A stretch of DNA of 64,000 nucleotides from Stentor roeselii (taxonomy: Eukaryota > Ciliophora > Heterotrichea > Heterotrichida > Stentoridae): NCBI GenBank assembly GCA_006503475.1, contig RSEH01000151.1, positions 54,302 through 118,301 of the forward strand. Reading direction: 5' to 3'. This document shows positions 10,201 through 19,727 of this stretch, one piece after another (position 1 is the stretch's first letter; each line of letters opens with the position of its first letter). The translations under genes and the position numbers were made by a program. The notes beneath the pieces are model-generated. The model saw nothing but the letters and a program-made list of their open reading frames with translations, searched no databases and had not been told where the DNA came from.

Positions 10201-11787
10201 TTAGCTAAGTGACTTGGTGGCTGATGAAATGCACTCAACATATCCAAGAGAACTATGATCCGCTACCATTGTTTTAGACAGTATCAACTCTGAACAACTG
10301 GAAGAGTCAATGAAACTCCAAGAGACTTCTTCCTCTTGATTATGCTTTGAGAGAAGAGGATAAGATGCGTGTACTCCTTTCTTTAGTAATAGGACTAGGT
10401 TACCTGGGGTTAGAAGTTTGGGGTTCGTGAATTTTGATTGAATATTTTGGTATTCTTCACGGAAGAGCTTGTCTTCTGAACTTTCTAAGGATATTGACTT
10501 TGTCTTGGTTGTTGCGAATTTCTCGCTATGCTCGCTGTGGTAGAAGTATTTCACTGCTTCTCCGAGGTCTTTGATACTGCCTTCTGATACTCTCGTTACT
10601 ACGTCGTCACCTACAGATGCAGAAAACAAAACTTTCTTCAATTGCAAATTTAAACTCTGAGTAACCACCGGAGGTGGTGCAAGTGCATAAGCAGTAAATC
10701 CTCTTTTCATAATCGTCTTATCCGAGAGCCAAATCATCGCTAGCAGCGCAGTTGTTCCTCCACCAAGACTATGTCCACAAATAACAACTTCATACTTTTT
10801 ATACTGTTTGATAAGTTCTAAAACCTTCGGTTTGACTAGTGCATCAATATTCTGAGCACATTTAAACATTCCTTTATGAACATCTCCTTCAGCCAATACA
10901 TGTCCATTACTCGGATCCACAATATTCCTTTTATCCTCGTCACTATCAAGGTCAGCAACGACATCAAACAACTCAGCAGTTCCCCTGATAGCAACAATGA
11001 CAGCTTTCAACTGATGACTAACAACAATAGCATATCCAGGCAGAAAATAATTAGCCTGATCATCATAGACAATGATTTCCTCATCAGAAATCCCGGTATA
11101 CATGGCGAATCGTTGACGAGTCGTAGTCCTTTTCATTTCATTCTCACGATCTTCAGGTTTAACCGAGTCAGGCAATGATCCTCCATAGACCCCAGCAGCG
11201 AATTTAGAGAAAACATTAAGTTTTCTCAAGCCATTCTCTAAAAACTTGTCCATTTCAATAGTTTTAATAGGCCTTGTCCTTCTTTCATACTTCTGCAACT
11301 TGCCATAAGCCTTGATGTACCTCAAAGTGATGTAAAAAGGATAATCTTTGACTTCTCCTAAGTTACTTGCCATGTAGTCTAATATCTGCTTTATCAGTTT
11401 TCGGTTTTCAATTGAAAAGACCCAGTCGTTGTTGGTACTTTTTCCGTGTTGTTTGAAGTAATTCTCGTATTCTTGTTGACGTTTGTCGAAACCTCTTGAG
11501 ACTATTTCAAGGCTGTGCTGAAGGTCTTTGTAGGATTGGATTGCAGAGGTTCGAGCTAAGTAGTTGCTTAAACTGTTAAGGCCTTGCAAGGGTTTGGTGA
11601 GGAAACAGAGAAAACCTCTTGTTGATGAATTTAATGAGGTCAGCATTGAGTCTGTTTTCTTTTTTATTGAATCTGTTCCTTTTACCATCGCTGAGTGAAG
11701 CTGAAGGTTTAATGGCTTTAGAACCGTGTCTACTGCTGTTGCTGAGGCTGAGACGAATTTGTAGTCAGAGGATAGCTCAGATGCCAT
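10201..11787 (-). CDS. Class 3 lipase / diacylglycerol lipase-like, copy 1
   Basis: An alpha/beta-hydrolase that should cleave acylglycerols or related lipids. The nucleophile elbow GHSLGGG is at 338-344 (Ser340). The preceding strand AVIVAIRGT (262-270) carries the family R-G-T motif. SVGDDVVTR (391-399) supplies the likely catalytic Asp, and a DH near residue 513 (VADHSSLG) the His. The N-terminal 200 residues form an alpha-helical region shared with the next lipase, including VSASATAVD and an ENRKLIKQI segment. No transmembrane domain is seen, unlike animal DAG lipases. It is a tandem paralogue of 11987-13606. Confidence 0.9.
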   Translation of the reverse strand: MASELSSDYKFVSASATAVDTVLKPLNLQLHSAMVKGTDSIKKKTDSMLTSLNSSTRGFLCFLTKPLQGLNSLSNYLARTSAIQSYKDLQHSLEIVSRGFDKRQQEYENYFKQHGKSTNNDWVFSIENRKLIKQILDYMASNLGEVKDYPFYITLRYIKAYGKLQKYERRTRPIKTIEMDKFLENGLRKLNVFSKFAAGVYGGSLPDSVKPEDRENEMKRTTTRQRFAMYTGISDEEIIVYDDQANYFLPGYAIVVSHQLKAVIVAIRGTAELFDVVADLDSDEDKRNIVDPSNGHVLAEGDVHKGMFKCAQNIDALVKPKVLELIKQYKKYEVVICGHSLGGGTTALLAMIWLSDKTIMKRGFTAYALAPPPVVTQSLNLQLKKVLFSASVGDDVVTRVSEGSIKDLGEAVKYFYHSEHSEKFATTKTKSISLESSEDKLFREEYQNIQSKFTNPKLLTPGNLVLLLKKGVHASYPLLSKHNQEEEVSWSFIDSSSCSELILSKTMVADHSSLGYVECISSATKSLS

Positions 11788-11986
11788 TTATGAGGTCGAT
11801 ATTAAAGTCTTTAATTCCTGGTAAAAGTATAAGAGGGTTTTGATGTTGATTTTAGAATTATTTGAGGATGGTTTAAGGATTTAAAGTATTCGGTTTTGGA
11901 TTGGTTTAAGTGGAATTATTAGAAATAGTCTATATACTATCGCGATATTATAATGATATTGAAAACTTTCATTATTAAATTCATTA

Positions 11987-13606
11987 TTATTTATGATTAT
12001 TTAATCCTACCATCTCAATCTCAGTTCCTTTCATAATCTCTTGTAAAGCATCTTCATACAAGTTCGGAAAATGATCTTTAAAGCAAGTCCTAGAAAAAAT
12101 AATCTCCTTATAAAACTTCGGAGACACAAACGAATAAACAAACCGACTTCCACTATTAACCAAAGCAAAATCCTTATGTTTTTCAGTAAAATAAATCTGC
12201 AAAACATTCCCAGGAGCTTCAAGTTTAATATTTCCAAGTCCTTGTTTCAAGTCATCATAAATCTGAATAAGAATCTGTTCACTAATCTTTCCTCCATAAA
12301 TAGCATTACTCGCAATATTACTCGCTTTCAACCCAAACTCTCCTCCATCATAAATCTTCCAAAACTTGACCATTTCACAGACATCTCTAAGTGACCCAAA
12401 CGACAACCGACTAACAACATCATGTCCATAAACACAAGAAAACAAAACATCTTTCAACAGCCCATTCAGCTCTTCAGACAAAACAGGAGGAGGTGCATAA
12501 GCAAGAGCCTTGAACCCTTGAGTGACCATTTCAAAGTCCTGTTTCCACAAAAGTGCTAAAAGAGCAGTAGTCCCAGCGCCTAGGCTATGTCCACAGATGA
12601 CCAATTCGTATTCAGGGTTATTTTCAAGGGCTTCTAAGATGAGATGCTTTGTTTCATTTGCGATGTTCAAGGCGCACTCTAAGATACCTGCGTGGACTAG
12701 ACCCGTGATGACTTTTGGAGGATTTTCGCTGTGGTCTAAGAAGTTGTATTGAACGTATTCGCCTTTGATGTCTGTGATGCAGTCGAAGACGGACATCGTG
12801 CCTCGAATGCAGAGGACGATTGATTTCAGTTCTGGAAGACGGAGAATAACGTATCCTGGGAAGTACTTTCTTGATTTTATCTGAGTGTGAATCAGGTTTT
12901 CTACTTGGATTCCGCAGTAGTTTATTAGGATTTCCTCGTCTGATTCAAATTTAAAGATTTTTAACCACTTTTTTTCGATTAGAAAGGAAACTAGTAGTTT
13001 TCCGTAAATGCCAACAGCGAATTTGCAGTATCGGTTTAAGTAAGATATACCTTCCAAGAGCCTTTCATTCAAAGGTTCCTTTTCAACAGTCCAAGTATTA
13101 AACCTTGCAGCTTTTTGTACCTTTGCAAAAGCGATCATGTACTGAATAAGCTTATGATATTCGATATCTTTCAATTCTGTCGTGTTTTCTTTCACGAAAT
13201 CCGCGATTTGACGTATCAATTCTCGATTTTCTTGAGAAAAAGACCAGTTATGATGAACAGTTTTTTCATTTTCCTCGAAATAAGCCTCAAACTCTGACTG
13301 TTTCTTGTTAAGTCCTCTTTCAATGATATTTAAATCATGAGCAGTATCAGCATAACTCGACTCAATCGAGCCTTTCACGATTTTTTGCACTCCACGATTC
13401 ACTTTTTTCAGTCCTTTAAACAACCAAGAGAGTTTTCCTCTAGTTGACTGGTCCAGGGTGTTAAAAAAGTCCTCAACACCTTCATGAATTTGATTAGAAC
13501 CTTCTAACATCATTTCATGATGATGACGATTCGCTGGTTTTGCAAGATTTTCAACAGCTGCTGCAGAAGCTGAGACGACTTTATAAGATTTTTCTTTCAG
13601 GTCCAT
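11987..13606 (-). CDS. Class 3 lipase / diacylglycerol lipase-like, copy 2
   Basis: Paralogue of the adjacent lipase, colinear over its whole 539 residues. It has IRGTMSVFDCITD (268-280), the nucleophile elbow GHSLGAG (339-345, Ser341), VYGHDVVSR (392-400) with the catalytic Asp, and FKDHFPNLY near residue 510 with the candidate His. The N-terminus repeats the family signature KVVSASAAAVENLAKP. The 199-nt gap to copy 1 holds no other gene, and its start lies 17 nt from the stop of the LRR gene upstream. The pair arose by tandem duplication and is now well diverged, so the two may differ in substrate. Confidence 0.9.
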   Translation of the reverse strand: MDLKEKSYKVVSASAAAVENLAKPANRHHHEMMLEGSNQIHEGVEDFFNTLDQSTRGKLSWLFKGLKKVNRGVQKIVKGSIESSYADTAHDLNIIERGLNKKQSEFEAYFEENEKTVHHNWSFSQENRELIRQIADFVKENTTELKDIEYHKLIQYMIAFAKVQKAARFNTWTVEKEPLNERLLEGISYLNRYCKFAVGIYGKLLVSFLIEKKWLKIFKFESDEEILINYCGIQVENLIHTQIKSRKYFPGYVILRLPELKSIVLCIRGTMSVFDCITDIKGEYVQYNFLDHSENPPKVITGLVHAGILECALNIANETKHLILEALENNPEYELVICGHSLGAGTTALLALLWKQDFEMVTQGFKALAYAPPPVLSEELNGLLKDVLFSCVYGHDVVSRLSFGSLRDVCEMVKFWKIYDGGEFGLKASNIASNAIYGGKISEQILIQIYDDLKQGLGNIKLEAPGNVLQIYFTEKHKDFALVNSGSRFVYSFVSPKFYKEIIFSRTCFKDHFPNLYEDALQEIMKGTEIEMVGLNNHK

Positions 13607-13623
13607 TATTATTATCTCAACAC

Positions 13624-15828
13624 CTAATTAGGCGAGTAAAATAATGCCCGCCTCGGAGGAAGATGCGGAGACCTTTCACGTCGCACTGATTGAAACCTTC
13701 GAGCAGTCCTCAAAGTGGGCTGAGGAGAGAAAAAAGCTCTTTCTTTGTAGTAGTCTTCAGAGTATTTTAAAATGTTGAGTTGGTCATGAAAGGATAACAT
13801 TCGGATGTTTAGAGCTGATAATGTCGCATGAGCTGATCTTCGACGAACTTCTTCACTTTCTAGTAAAGATTTTAGTTGTGTGATGACTAAAGTCAATGTC
13901 GACCTTTTTAAAGCGAATTCTTCTTTTTTTTGAATTTCTAGGTAAAAATTACTGATTTTTTCAAGATGCTTTGTATCTGCAACGACCCTTCCGATGTTGT
14001 CGATGTGGTCTCTAGAAGCTTTTTCATCAAGAAGCCGGAATTTCAACTTTTCTTTTTCAAGTGAGTCTAAATCAACACTGAGTAAATAACTGGTTTGCTT
14101 AAGTTGCAATGCAAGATTTTTCAATTCTTCTAATTTTTTATCAGGGTTTGCTTTAAGTTCATTAAGTTGCAGTCGAAGTTTATGGACTCTATTTAAAACT
14201 TTAGTCTTTTCTCGACTTTTCTTGCTGATTTCATCATGAATCACTTTTGAGTCTTTATGACTGCTCTGAAGTCTCTCGATTTTTTTTAAGATTGTTGGAC
14301 TTTTGCCTCGGTAATAAAGAGTCTCGTTGCGTCGCATGTTTTGTTTGATTTCTTCCAAGTGCTTCATGTTGAGATGGTTTCCTTCTAAGTTCATTTTGAT
14401 CAGGTTTGTCTTGATTCTTGAGGCTTCTACGAAAAGACTTCCAAAATGTTCTTTGATTTTGTTTTCTTTTAAATTTAAGTTTTCGAGACTCACGTTTTTC
14501 TTCAACATTTCAGCTAAAATAGAACCGTCTCTGATGTGATTGAAGCTTAGGTCGATTGAAGATAAGATTTCGTTTTGAGCGATGGCTTCGCAGAAGTCTT
14601 TTATTCCTAGATCTTTTATCTCGTTGTTGGAAAGATTTAAGACTTTTAAGGATTTGTTGGAGATTAGTCCGGGGGATAAGTGGCTGATTCCTTCATTTTT
14701 TAACATGCATGAATTCAGGTTTAGGTGCGTCAAGGAGTAGTTGTTTAGAAGCGAAAAGTGAAGACTTTGGCCTGCCTGATGACCAAGCGGGTTAGACTCG
14801 CAGTTAAGCACAGCCAAGTTAGGATTATACCTAATCGCCAAGAACACGCCATTAATTCCCTTGTAAGTGACATCATTTCTAGAAATATCCAGTCTTTTCA
14901 AGGCACACGAAAAGTCATTATAAACAAGTAAGTCCGCCAAAGGTCTACACCCAGCATCAGCCAGTTTATTACTCGACAAGTTCAAGTCTTCCAAGCAGGT
15001 ATCTCCAATAACAGCACAAAATTCAACAAGTGACTTATGAGTCAAGTTATTCCCAGCAAGTCCCAGTTTCAACAAACTTTTATTCATCTTAAGTCCAAGA
15101 GTGAGTCTTTCCAGTCCAGAATCTCCTAAATTAGTATCATTCAGTTCCAGAAAAATCAAAACTTTGCTATTACTCAACAGCAAACTCAAAGACTCAGAAG
15201 CCGCTGCATTAAGACGGTTCCTGCTCAAGCTATTATAAGTTGAAATATCAAGAGAAACCAAGAAATCACTTGAAATGAACAGATCGAAAAAAGCTCTTAA
15301 ACTCTCCCCAGACAAGTCATTACTGCTGATGTCCACATGGATAATACCTGAATTCGTTGAAATTAGCTGAGAAAGCTCTAAACAGCCTTGGTCTTGGATT
15401 TTATTTGAAGGAAGGCTCAGTCTGCAGAATTCTGAAGAGTTTTGAAGCAGTTGTCCGATGACCTTCGCTGATATCGGCCCTAGTCCTTGGTCTTGGATGG
15501 TGAAACTTCGATTTTTTATTGATTTTTCGCAGTATTTGAAAAATCGAAGCTCTTGATTCGCGTTTTCTGGAATTTTTAAGTCTTTACATTTACTTGAAAA
15601 GATTGATTTCAGGTCTTGAGAGGTTATTCCGATTACTTGGGCTGGTGATGATGAATATGCGGTGCCTGGACGGGAACCTGTTGGTGTTGGACAACGGGGA
15701 GAAGGGGTTTGGACTCGGTTGCCAAGGGTTCCGAAAGTCACTCGACCTGTTAGTGAAAAAATCTGGTGTGGAGTTGCTCGTCTTGTTGGGGATAGTGGAA
15801 GTTTTAGAGATTTCCAGGATTCACTCAT
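13624..15828 (-). CDS. Leucine-rich repeat protein (RI/NLRC3-like) with C-terminal coiled coil
   Basis: About 734 residues. The first 90 are Ser/Pro/Arg-rich and disordered. Roughly a dozen ribonuclease-inhibitor-type LRRs follow (about 95-500), with repeats such as LTHLNLNSCMLKNEGI, LKVLNLSNNEIKDLGI and LSSIDLSFNHIRDGS. A coiled coil occupies about 505-690, and a basic Arg-rich end closes the protein (RTARRFQSVRRERS). LRRs with a coiled coil are common in ciliary and cytoskeletal scaffold proteins, so a binding scaffold is likely; the partner is unknown. It shares a divergent promoter region with the carrier gene at 16141. Confidence 0.8.
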   Translation of the reverse strand: MSESWKSLKLPLSPTRRATPHQIFSLTGRVTFGTLGNRVQTPSPRCPTPTGSRPGTAYSSSPAQVIGITSQDLKSIFSSKCKDLKIPENANQELRFFKYCEKSIKNRSFTIQDQGLGPISAKVIGQLLQNSSEFCRLSLPSNKIQDQGCLELSQLISTNSGIIHVDISSNDLSGESLRAFFDLFISSDFLVSLDISTYNSLSRNRLNAAASESLSLLLSNSKVLIFLELNDTNLGDSGLERLTLGLKMNKSLLKLGLAGNNLTHKSLVEFCAVIGDTCLEDLNLSSNKLADAGCRPLADLLVYNDFSCALKRLDISRNDVTYKGINGVFLAIRYNPNLAVLNCESNPLGHQAGQSLHFSLLNNYSLTHLNLNSCMLKNEGISHLSPGLISNKSLKVLNLSNNEIKDLGIKDFCEAIAQNEILSSIDLSFNHIRDGSILAEMLKKNVSLENLNLKENKIKEHFGSLFVEASRIKTNLIKMNLEGNHLNMKHLEEIKQNMRRNETLYYRGKSPTILKKIERLQSSHKDSKVIHDEISKKSREKTKVLNRVHKLRLQLNELKANPDKKLEELKNLALQLKQTSYLLSVDLDSLEKEKLKFRLLDEKASRDHIDNIGRVVADTKHLEKISNFYLEIQKKEEFALKRSTLTLVITQLKSLLESEEVRRRSAHATLSALNIRMLSFHDQLNILKYSEDYYKERAFFSPQPTLRTARRFQSVRRERSPHLPPRRALFYSPN

Positions 15829-16140
15829 GAGGTGGTTTAATAATAATATTAAGTTAGTTTATTTTGGGGATTTTAGTTTTAAACTTTCAGGATTGGGTTG
15901 AGAGTAAAGTGGGTTTGTTTATTTTAGTGTTTTTTGTTTTAGATGAATTTTTTTTTGTTAGTTGTGAGGTATTATTTACTGATTCCTGAAACCAACCCAC
16001 TAAAATAACAAAAACCAATAAAACTAATCCAAACATCTGAAAACTCCATCAAACTACAAACATCCTCATTCCCTCACAAACTTAAACCCTACGAATCAAT
16101 ACATTCAACCCCTTAATCATCCTTGAAATCTCCAATAAAA
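15829..16140. promoter_or_regulatory. Divergent promoter region between LRR gene and mitochondrial carrier
   Basis: 312 nt without a gene. The left part is G/T-rich and the right part C/A-rich on the plus strand, so both flanking genes have a G-poor sense strand ahead of the ATG. A near-inverted pair, agtgggtttgtttattttag (about 15909) and cccactaaaataacaaaaac (about 15995), lies around the middle. Confidence 0.45.
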
Positions 16141-17043
16141 ATGAGCAAAGAAGACCTTCCTTTCATAGCCTCATTCCTCTGCGGAGCCTTATCTTCCACA
16201 TTCGCCGAAGCGATTACCTTCCCAATGGACTTGCTGAAAACCCGAATGCAAATGGGTGGAACTCAAGGTATGAAAAAGTACAACGGCCTATTCGACATAG
16301 TGACACAGACCTACAAGATGGAAGGCGCTTCAAGTTTTTACAAAGGCGCATCTCCAGCATTGATCCGTCAGTTTCTTTATTCAGGCATTCGAATCGCGAT
16401 CTTTGAGCAAAGCAAGAAAATCTTTGGCTATGATGAAAAAACTCAAGGCTTTTGGGCAAGGTTCTGCTTTGGAGGGCTTGGAGGAGGAGTGGCTTCTTTG
16501 ATCACTACTCCGTTGGATGTATGCAAGATTCGCCTGGTGAATGACACTGCAAGGGCAAGGTACTCTGGACTTGTTGATTGTTTAAGGAAGACTTATGCGA
16601 ATGAAGGACTTTTTCATGGGTTTTATAAGGGAAGTTCTCCGAATGTGTATAGGGCATTGCTTATTAATGCTACTAGCCTTGCCACTTATGATACCACGAA
16701 AAGTGCCCTGGCAAAGGGGATTGGAGTTGAGGAAAATGGATTGTTTAACAGGTTTTTGTCGAGCTTTGTTACAGGGTTTATTAGCTCCGTCGTTAGCTCA
16801 CCTATTGATGTGATTAAAAGCAGGTATATGAATGCTGTTAAGGCTGAGGGAATGCCGAAGTATAAAGGTCCTACTGACTGTTTGATACAAACAGTAAGAA
16901 CCGAAGGTCTCGGTTCTCTTTACAATGGTTTCATGTTCCTATGGATGAGAATAGGTCCTTGGGCAGTGATTATGTTCGTGACCTGGGACTGGATGAAAGA
17001 CGTCTATAAGAAGAACTACTTATCAGGTCATAATAAAAGTTAG
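16141..17043 (+). CDS. Mitochondrial carrier (SLC25; UCP/oxoglutarate/dicarboxylate group)
   Basis: A six-helix inner-membrane exchanger of about 300 residues. The three signature P-x-D-x-x-K/R motifs are present: PMDLLKTRMQ, PLDVCKIRLV and PIDVIKSRYM, one per repeat. The third, with RYMN and the ending MRIGPWAVIMFVTWDWMK, is like the uncoupling protein, dicarboxylate and 2-oxoglutarate carrier subgroup. The substrate cannot be fixed from sequence reading. The true ATG is at 16141 (MSKEDLPFIASF); the frame extends a few codons upstream only through a TTG. The next gene starts 24 nt after its TAG stop. Confidence 0.9.
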   Translation: MSKEDLPFIASFLCGALSSTFAEAITFPMDLLKTRMQMGGTQGMKKYNGLFDIVTQTYKMEGASSFYKGASPALIRQFLYSGIRIAIFEQSKKIFGYDEKTQGFWARFCFGGLGGGVASLITTPLDVCKIRLVNDTARARYSGLVDCLRKTYANEGLFHGFYKGSSPNVYRALLINATSLATYDTTKSALAKGIGVEENGLFNRFLSSFVTGFISSVVSSPIDVIKSRYMNAVKAEGMPKYKGPTDCLIQTVRTEGLGSLYNGFMFLWMRIGPWAVIMFVTWDWMKDVYKKNYLSGHNKS

Positions 17044-17067
17044 TTAATTTCTCATTATTCCTTCATA

Positions 17068-18468
17068 ATGTACAGAATCCCTTCATCAAAGCTCACAAGA
17101 ATCCTCTTCACACTTGAAGAAGATGCTTTAACTTATGAGGACTCTATCCTTGAAGAAATGATCACCAATGGAATGGACATGGTGAGAATCGAGCTGATAA
17201 CAAAGCATTACAAATCATTTTCTGCACTGATTACAAAACTTTACTCGGTAGCATCATCTGTCAATGCTGTGATTTCAATTATACTTGAAGTTCCTTCTAA
17301 TTATCGAGTTGCACTTGGTTCAGGTGATGTAAATGTTGAAAAAGGTGAGACCATCCTTCTGGTGGTTGGCGAGAACTCCTTACCCGAAGTCGACTTCGAA
17401 TACAAAGAAACCTTTCGACTAAACGTGGTAGCTGCAGATCTCTCACTAGGAGAAAAGATCTTATTCGGAGACGAAATCAACGCAGAAATCTTAAACTTCT
17501 CATCAGAGTGGATCCTCGTAAAAGTCCTTGACACAGGAACAATCTACAACAAATCTCGAGTAAAAATCCAAGGAAACTGCAAATTAACCGAAGGACTTTC
17601 CCAAAAACAACTCGAAGACATTCAATTCGCCTGCAGTCAAAACATCGATTTCATAGCTTTTTCATTTTCAGCTTCCGGTTTCGAGAACGAATTTTCATCA
17701 ATATCAAGTCAAAAAGGCTCTTCTAAAGTAATTCTTCGCATTGAAGAGTACATCGAAACCCTAAAACTTGAAGAAATCATTTCAAAAACAGACGGGGTGT
17801 TAGTAGCTCGATACCCGATGGGCACTGAGATGCCAATAGAAAAAATCTGCACATATCAAAAGGAAATCGTAAAAAAATGCAATGAACAAGCGAAACCTGT
17901 TTTAATCAGTGGACATGTTTTAGGAAGTCTCAGAAGTTTGCCGTATCCGCTAAGGGCTGACGCCTGCGACGTGTACAACGGAGTCATTGATGGAGTTGAC
18001 GGTTTCGTGTTGTCCAGCGGGGTGTTGGGAGAAAGCGCCTGGAGGAACACCCTGGAAATGTTGATCAATATTTTAAAAACTGCAGAAGGAGAAGTTGATT
18101 ATCATACTTTCTTTAAGAAAACTTGGGTTAAAAGTAAACCTGATGTAGCTGAAAGTATGGCTTCTAGTGCGGTCAAGACTGCTATTGAACTTGCTGCGAA
18201 GTATATTGTTGTTGTTGGAGAAACTGGAAAATTGCCGAGACTTTTAGCGAAGTATAGACCTCCTATACCTATCGTGTTTCTTACTCGTGACTCGAAAATG
18301 GCTCAACAGGTTCTAGTTAATAGAGGATGTGTTCCTGTTATTCACTTATTTGAAAATTATGAGGATGTCAAGGCTTGGACTGTTCAAAATCTGCAGGGTA
18401 CTGTTGTTGTTTTAACTGAAAGTCAAGGACCTCACCAAATACTTGGAATTTTAACTGGGTTAAGTTAG
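17068..18468 (+). CDS. Pyruvate kinase-like protein with degenerate active site
   Basis: Colinear with pyruvate kinase over 466 residues: an N-terminal TIM-barrel start (NGMDMVRIE), a B-domain-like insert (about 75-170), the barrel end and a C-terminal domain. The catalytic signatures are altered. RIEE (224-227) stands for KIEN, ARYPMGTE (247-254) for ARGDLGIE, ISGHVLGS (280-287) for CATQMLES, and LSSGVLGE (315-322) for LSGETAKG. The N-terminal RxNxSHG phosphate motif is also gone. The catalytic Lys and the metal-binding Asp are therefore missing, and the protein is probably not an active kinase; a regulatory or structural role is an inference. The start is only 24 nt after the carrier stop, with no in-frame ATG before it. 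Confidence 0.75.
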   Translation: MYRIPSSKLTRILFTLEEDALTYEDSILEEMITNGMDMVRIELITKHYKSFSALITKLYSVASSVNAVISIILEVPSNYRVALGSGDVNVEKGETILLVVGENSLPEVDFEYKETFRLNVVAADLSLGEKILFGDEINAEILNFSSEWILVKVLDTGTIYNKSRVKIQGNCKLTEGLSQKQLEDIQFACSQNIDFIAFSFSASGFENEFSSISSQKGSSKVILRIEEYIETLKLEEIISKTDGVLVARYPMGTEMPIEKICTYQKEIVKKCNEQAKPVLISGHVLGSLRSLPYPLRADACDVYNGVIDGVDGFVLSSGVLGESAWRNTLEMLINILKTAEGEVDYHTFFKKTWVKSKPDVAESMASSAVKTAIELAAKYIVVVGETGKLPRLLAKYRPPIPIVFLTRDSKMAQQVLVNRGCVPVIHLFENYEDVKAWTVQNLQGTVVVLTESQGPHQILGILTGLS

Positions 18469-18710
18469 ATAAATGGAAGATTAAACCGAGAGTCGATACT
18501 TGATGATGATTTTTATTTTAGATATGTTTCTCGATAGAACTCGTAAATAAAAATATTTCAAAATCAAATCTTTAAAATAATAACTTCATTCAATTCTCTC
18601 TAAAATTCCAAAAAATCCTAAAATCCTATACTTCCCTCACCTTTATAATCCCAAATACTTCATTCATAATAACACCCATAATTTTTCCATCTAATCATCC
18701 ACATTAAAAG

Positions 18711-18728
18711 ATGACGTCAGCTAAATAA
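18711..18728 (+). promoter_or_regulatory. CRE-like palindrome TGACGTCA inside a five-codon uORF
   Basis: TGACGTCA, the consensus cAMP-response element, lies at 18712-18719. The same stretch forms ATG ACG TCA GCT AAA TAA, which ends 1 nt before the ATG of the next gene at 18730. Either the palindrome or the uORF could control that gene; neither is proven. Confidence 0.4.
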
Positions 18729-18729
18729 T

Positions 18730-19701
18730 ATGTCACAAGCCGATAAGTTAGTAGTTTACTATTCTTGCTTCGACTACGAAATCGACCTCGAAGATTTTTC
18801 GCACATCGACAGTTTCAAATCAGAAGTCTCTTCCTGGCTAAGTCCATCCTGGAGCTTTCAATTCGAGCACGAGCTGGAATTGTTGAACATCCGGTACTCC
18901 AAACGTTCCCTCGAGTTATGTAGTGAAGTTTACCTAAGCCTGTTGGTTCAAAGTCAGACCAACACTTACTACATCTTTCGCCAAATCTTCATAAACGAGC
19001 TGCTTCTTCAGTCAATATTTACTCCTGACAATCCAGAAGTAGCGATGTTAGACTCTCTTTTAAGTCAGTTCTACCTGGCTGCTTGCCAGGTCCCTAGTCC
19101 TCAACTCACAAACGTGTTTAAACTACTTCCAAGCTGCAGGAAAAGTCCTGACCTTGAAGCTTTAGTAGTTGCTGAAGAAGCTGTCATGACCTTATCACAA
19201 AAAATTTGTCATGTCCTGAAAAAGGCCAGTGTTCCTTTGGAAAATTTCGTCGGCCCTGAAATCACTCAAAAAATCGCGAATTATTTGAATGGACTTTCAA
19301 GTCGAGTACTTAAAACTCAACAGGTGACTAGTTCTTTTGTTACTAATATTGTGGAATTAAAAGCGAATGGAAATTCGATGAAGGTTAGAATTATTAAACC
19401 TGCACAAGAGTTTTATGATCAGGTCTTGGAAACATGGAAAACTTGTAGAGACCCTGGAAATTCCACTTGTTTTTTATTGGATTTAAGGGGAAAACTTGGA
19501 AGTGATTGGAATGAAAAGTTTGTTAGTCCTGCTCTGTGCTTTTTTGAAATGGCTCGGGAAGAATGGGGAAAGTCGAAGATGGTTGGGTATAACTTTTTTT
19601 TGAAGAAGATGCAGGAAAGGTTAGTTGATATGTGGAAGATGAATATTATTGAAACTTCGAAAAGCTTTCAAGAACATATGATCACAAAGACGGTAATGTA
19701 A
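18730..19701 (+). CDS. Hypothetical mostly helical protein, 323 aa
   Basis: Complete ORF from ATG 18730, beginning MSQADKLVVYYSCFDYEIDL. It is helical throughout, with no signal peptide, membrane segment or recognised motif. An acidic, aromatic N-terminus is followed by helices with Leu-rich faces (LSLLVQ, LLSQFYLAACQV) and a basic C-terminal part. I do not recognise the family. It ends 26 nt from the stop of the opposing gene. The in-frame five-codon uORF directly upstream is the only sign of regulation. Confidence 0.55.
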   Translation: MSQADKLVVYYSCFDYEIDLEDFSHIDSFKSEVSSWLSPSWSFQFEHELELLNIRYSKRSLELCSEVYLSLLVQSQTNTYYIFRQIFINELLLQSIFTPDNPEVAMLDSLLSQFYLAACQVPSPQLTNVFKLLPSCRKSPDLEALVVAEEAVMTLSQKICHVLKKASVPLENFVGPEITQKIANYLNGLSSRVLKTQQVTSSFVTNIVELKANGNSMKVRIIKPAQEFYDQVLETWKTCRDPGNSTCFLLDLRGKLGSDWNEKFVSPALCFFEMAREEWGKSKMVGYNFFLKKMQERLVDMWKMNIIETSKSFQEHMITKTVM

Positions 19702-19727
19702 TGAATAATTAAAGACTTGAATTTTAA

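Noticed and set aside
16123-16140. Six extra N-terminal codons of the mitochondrial carrier
   Set aside because: They begin with TTG; the first ATG is at 16141 and fits carrier length.
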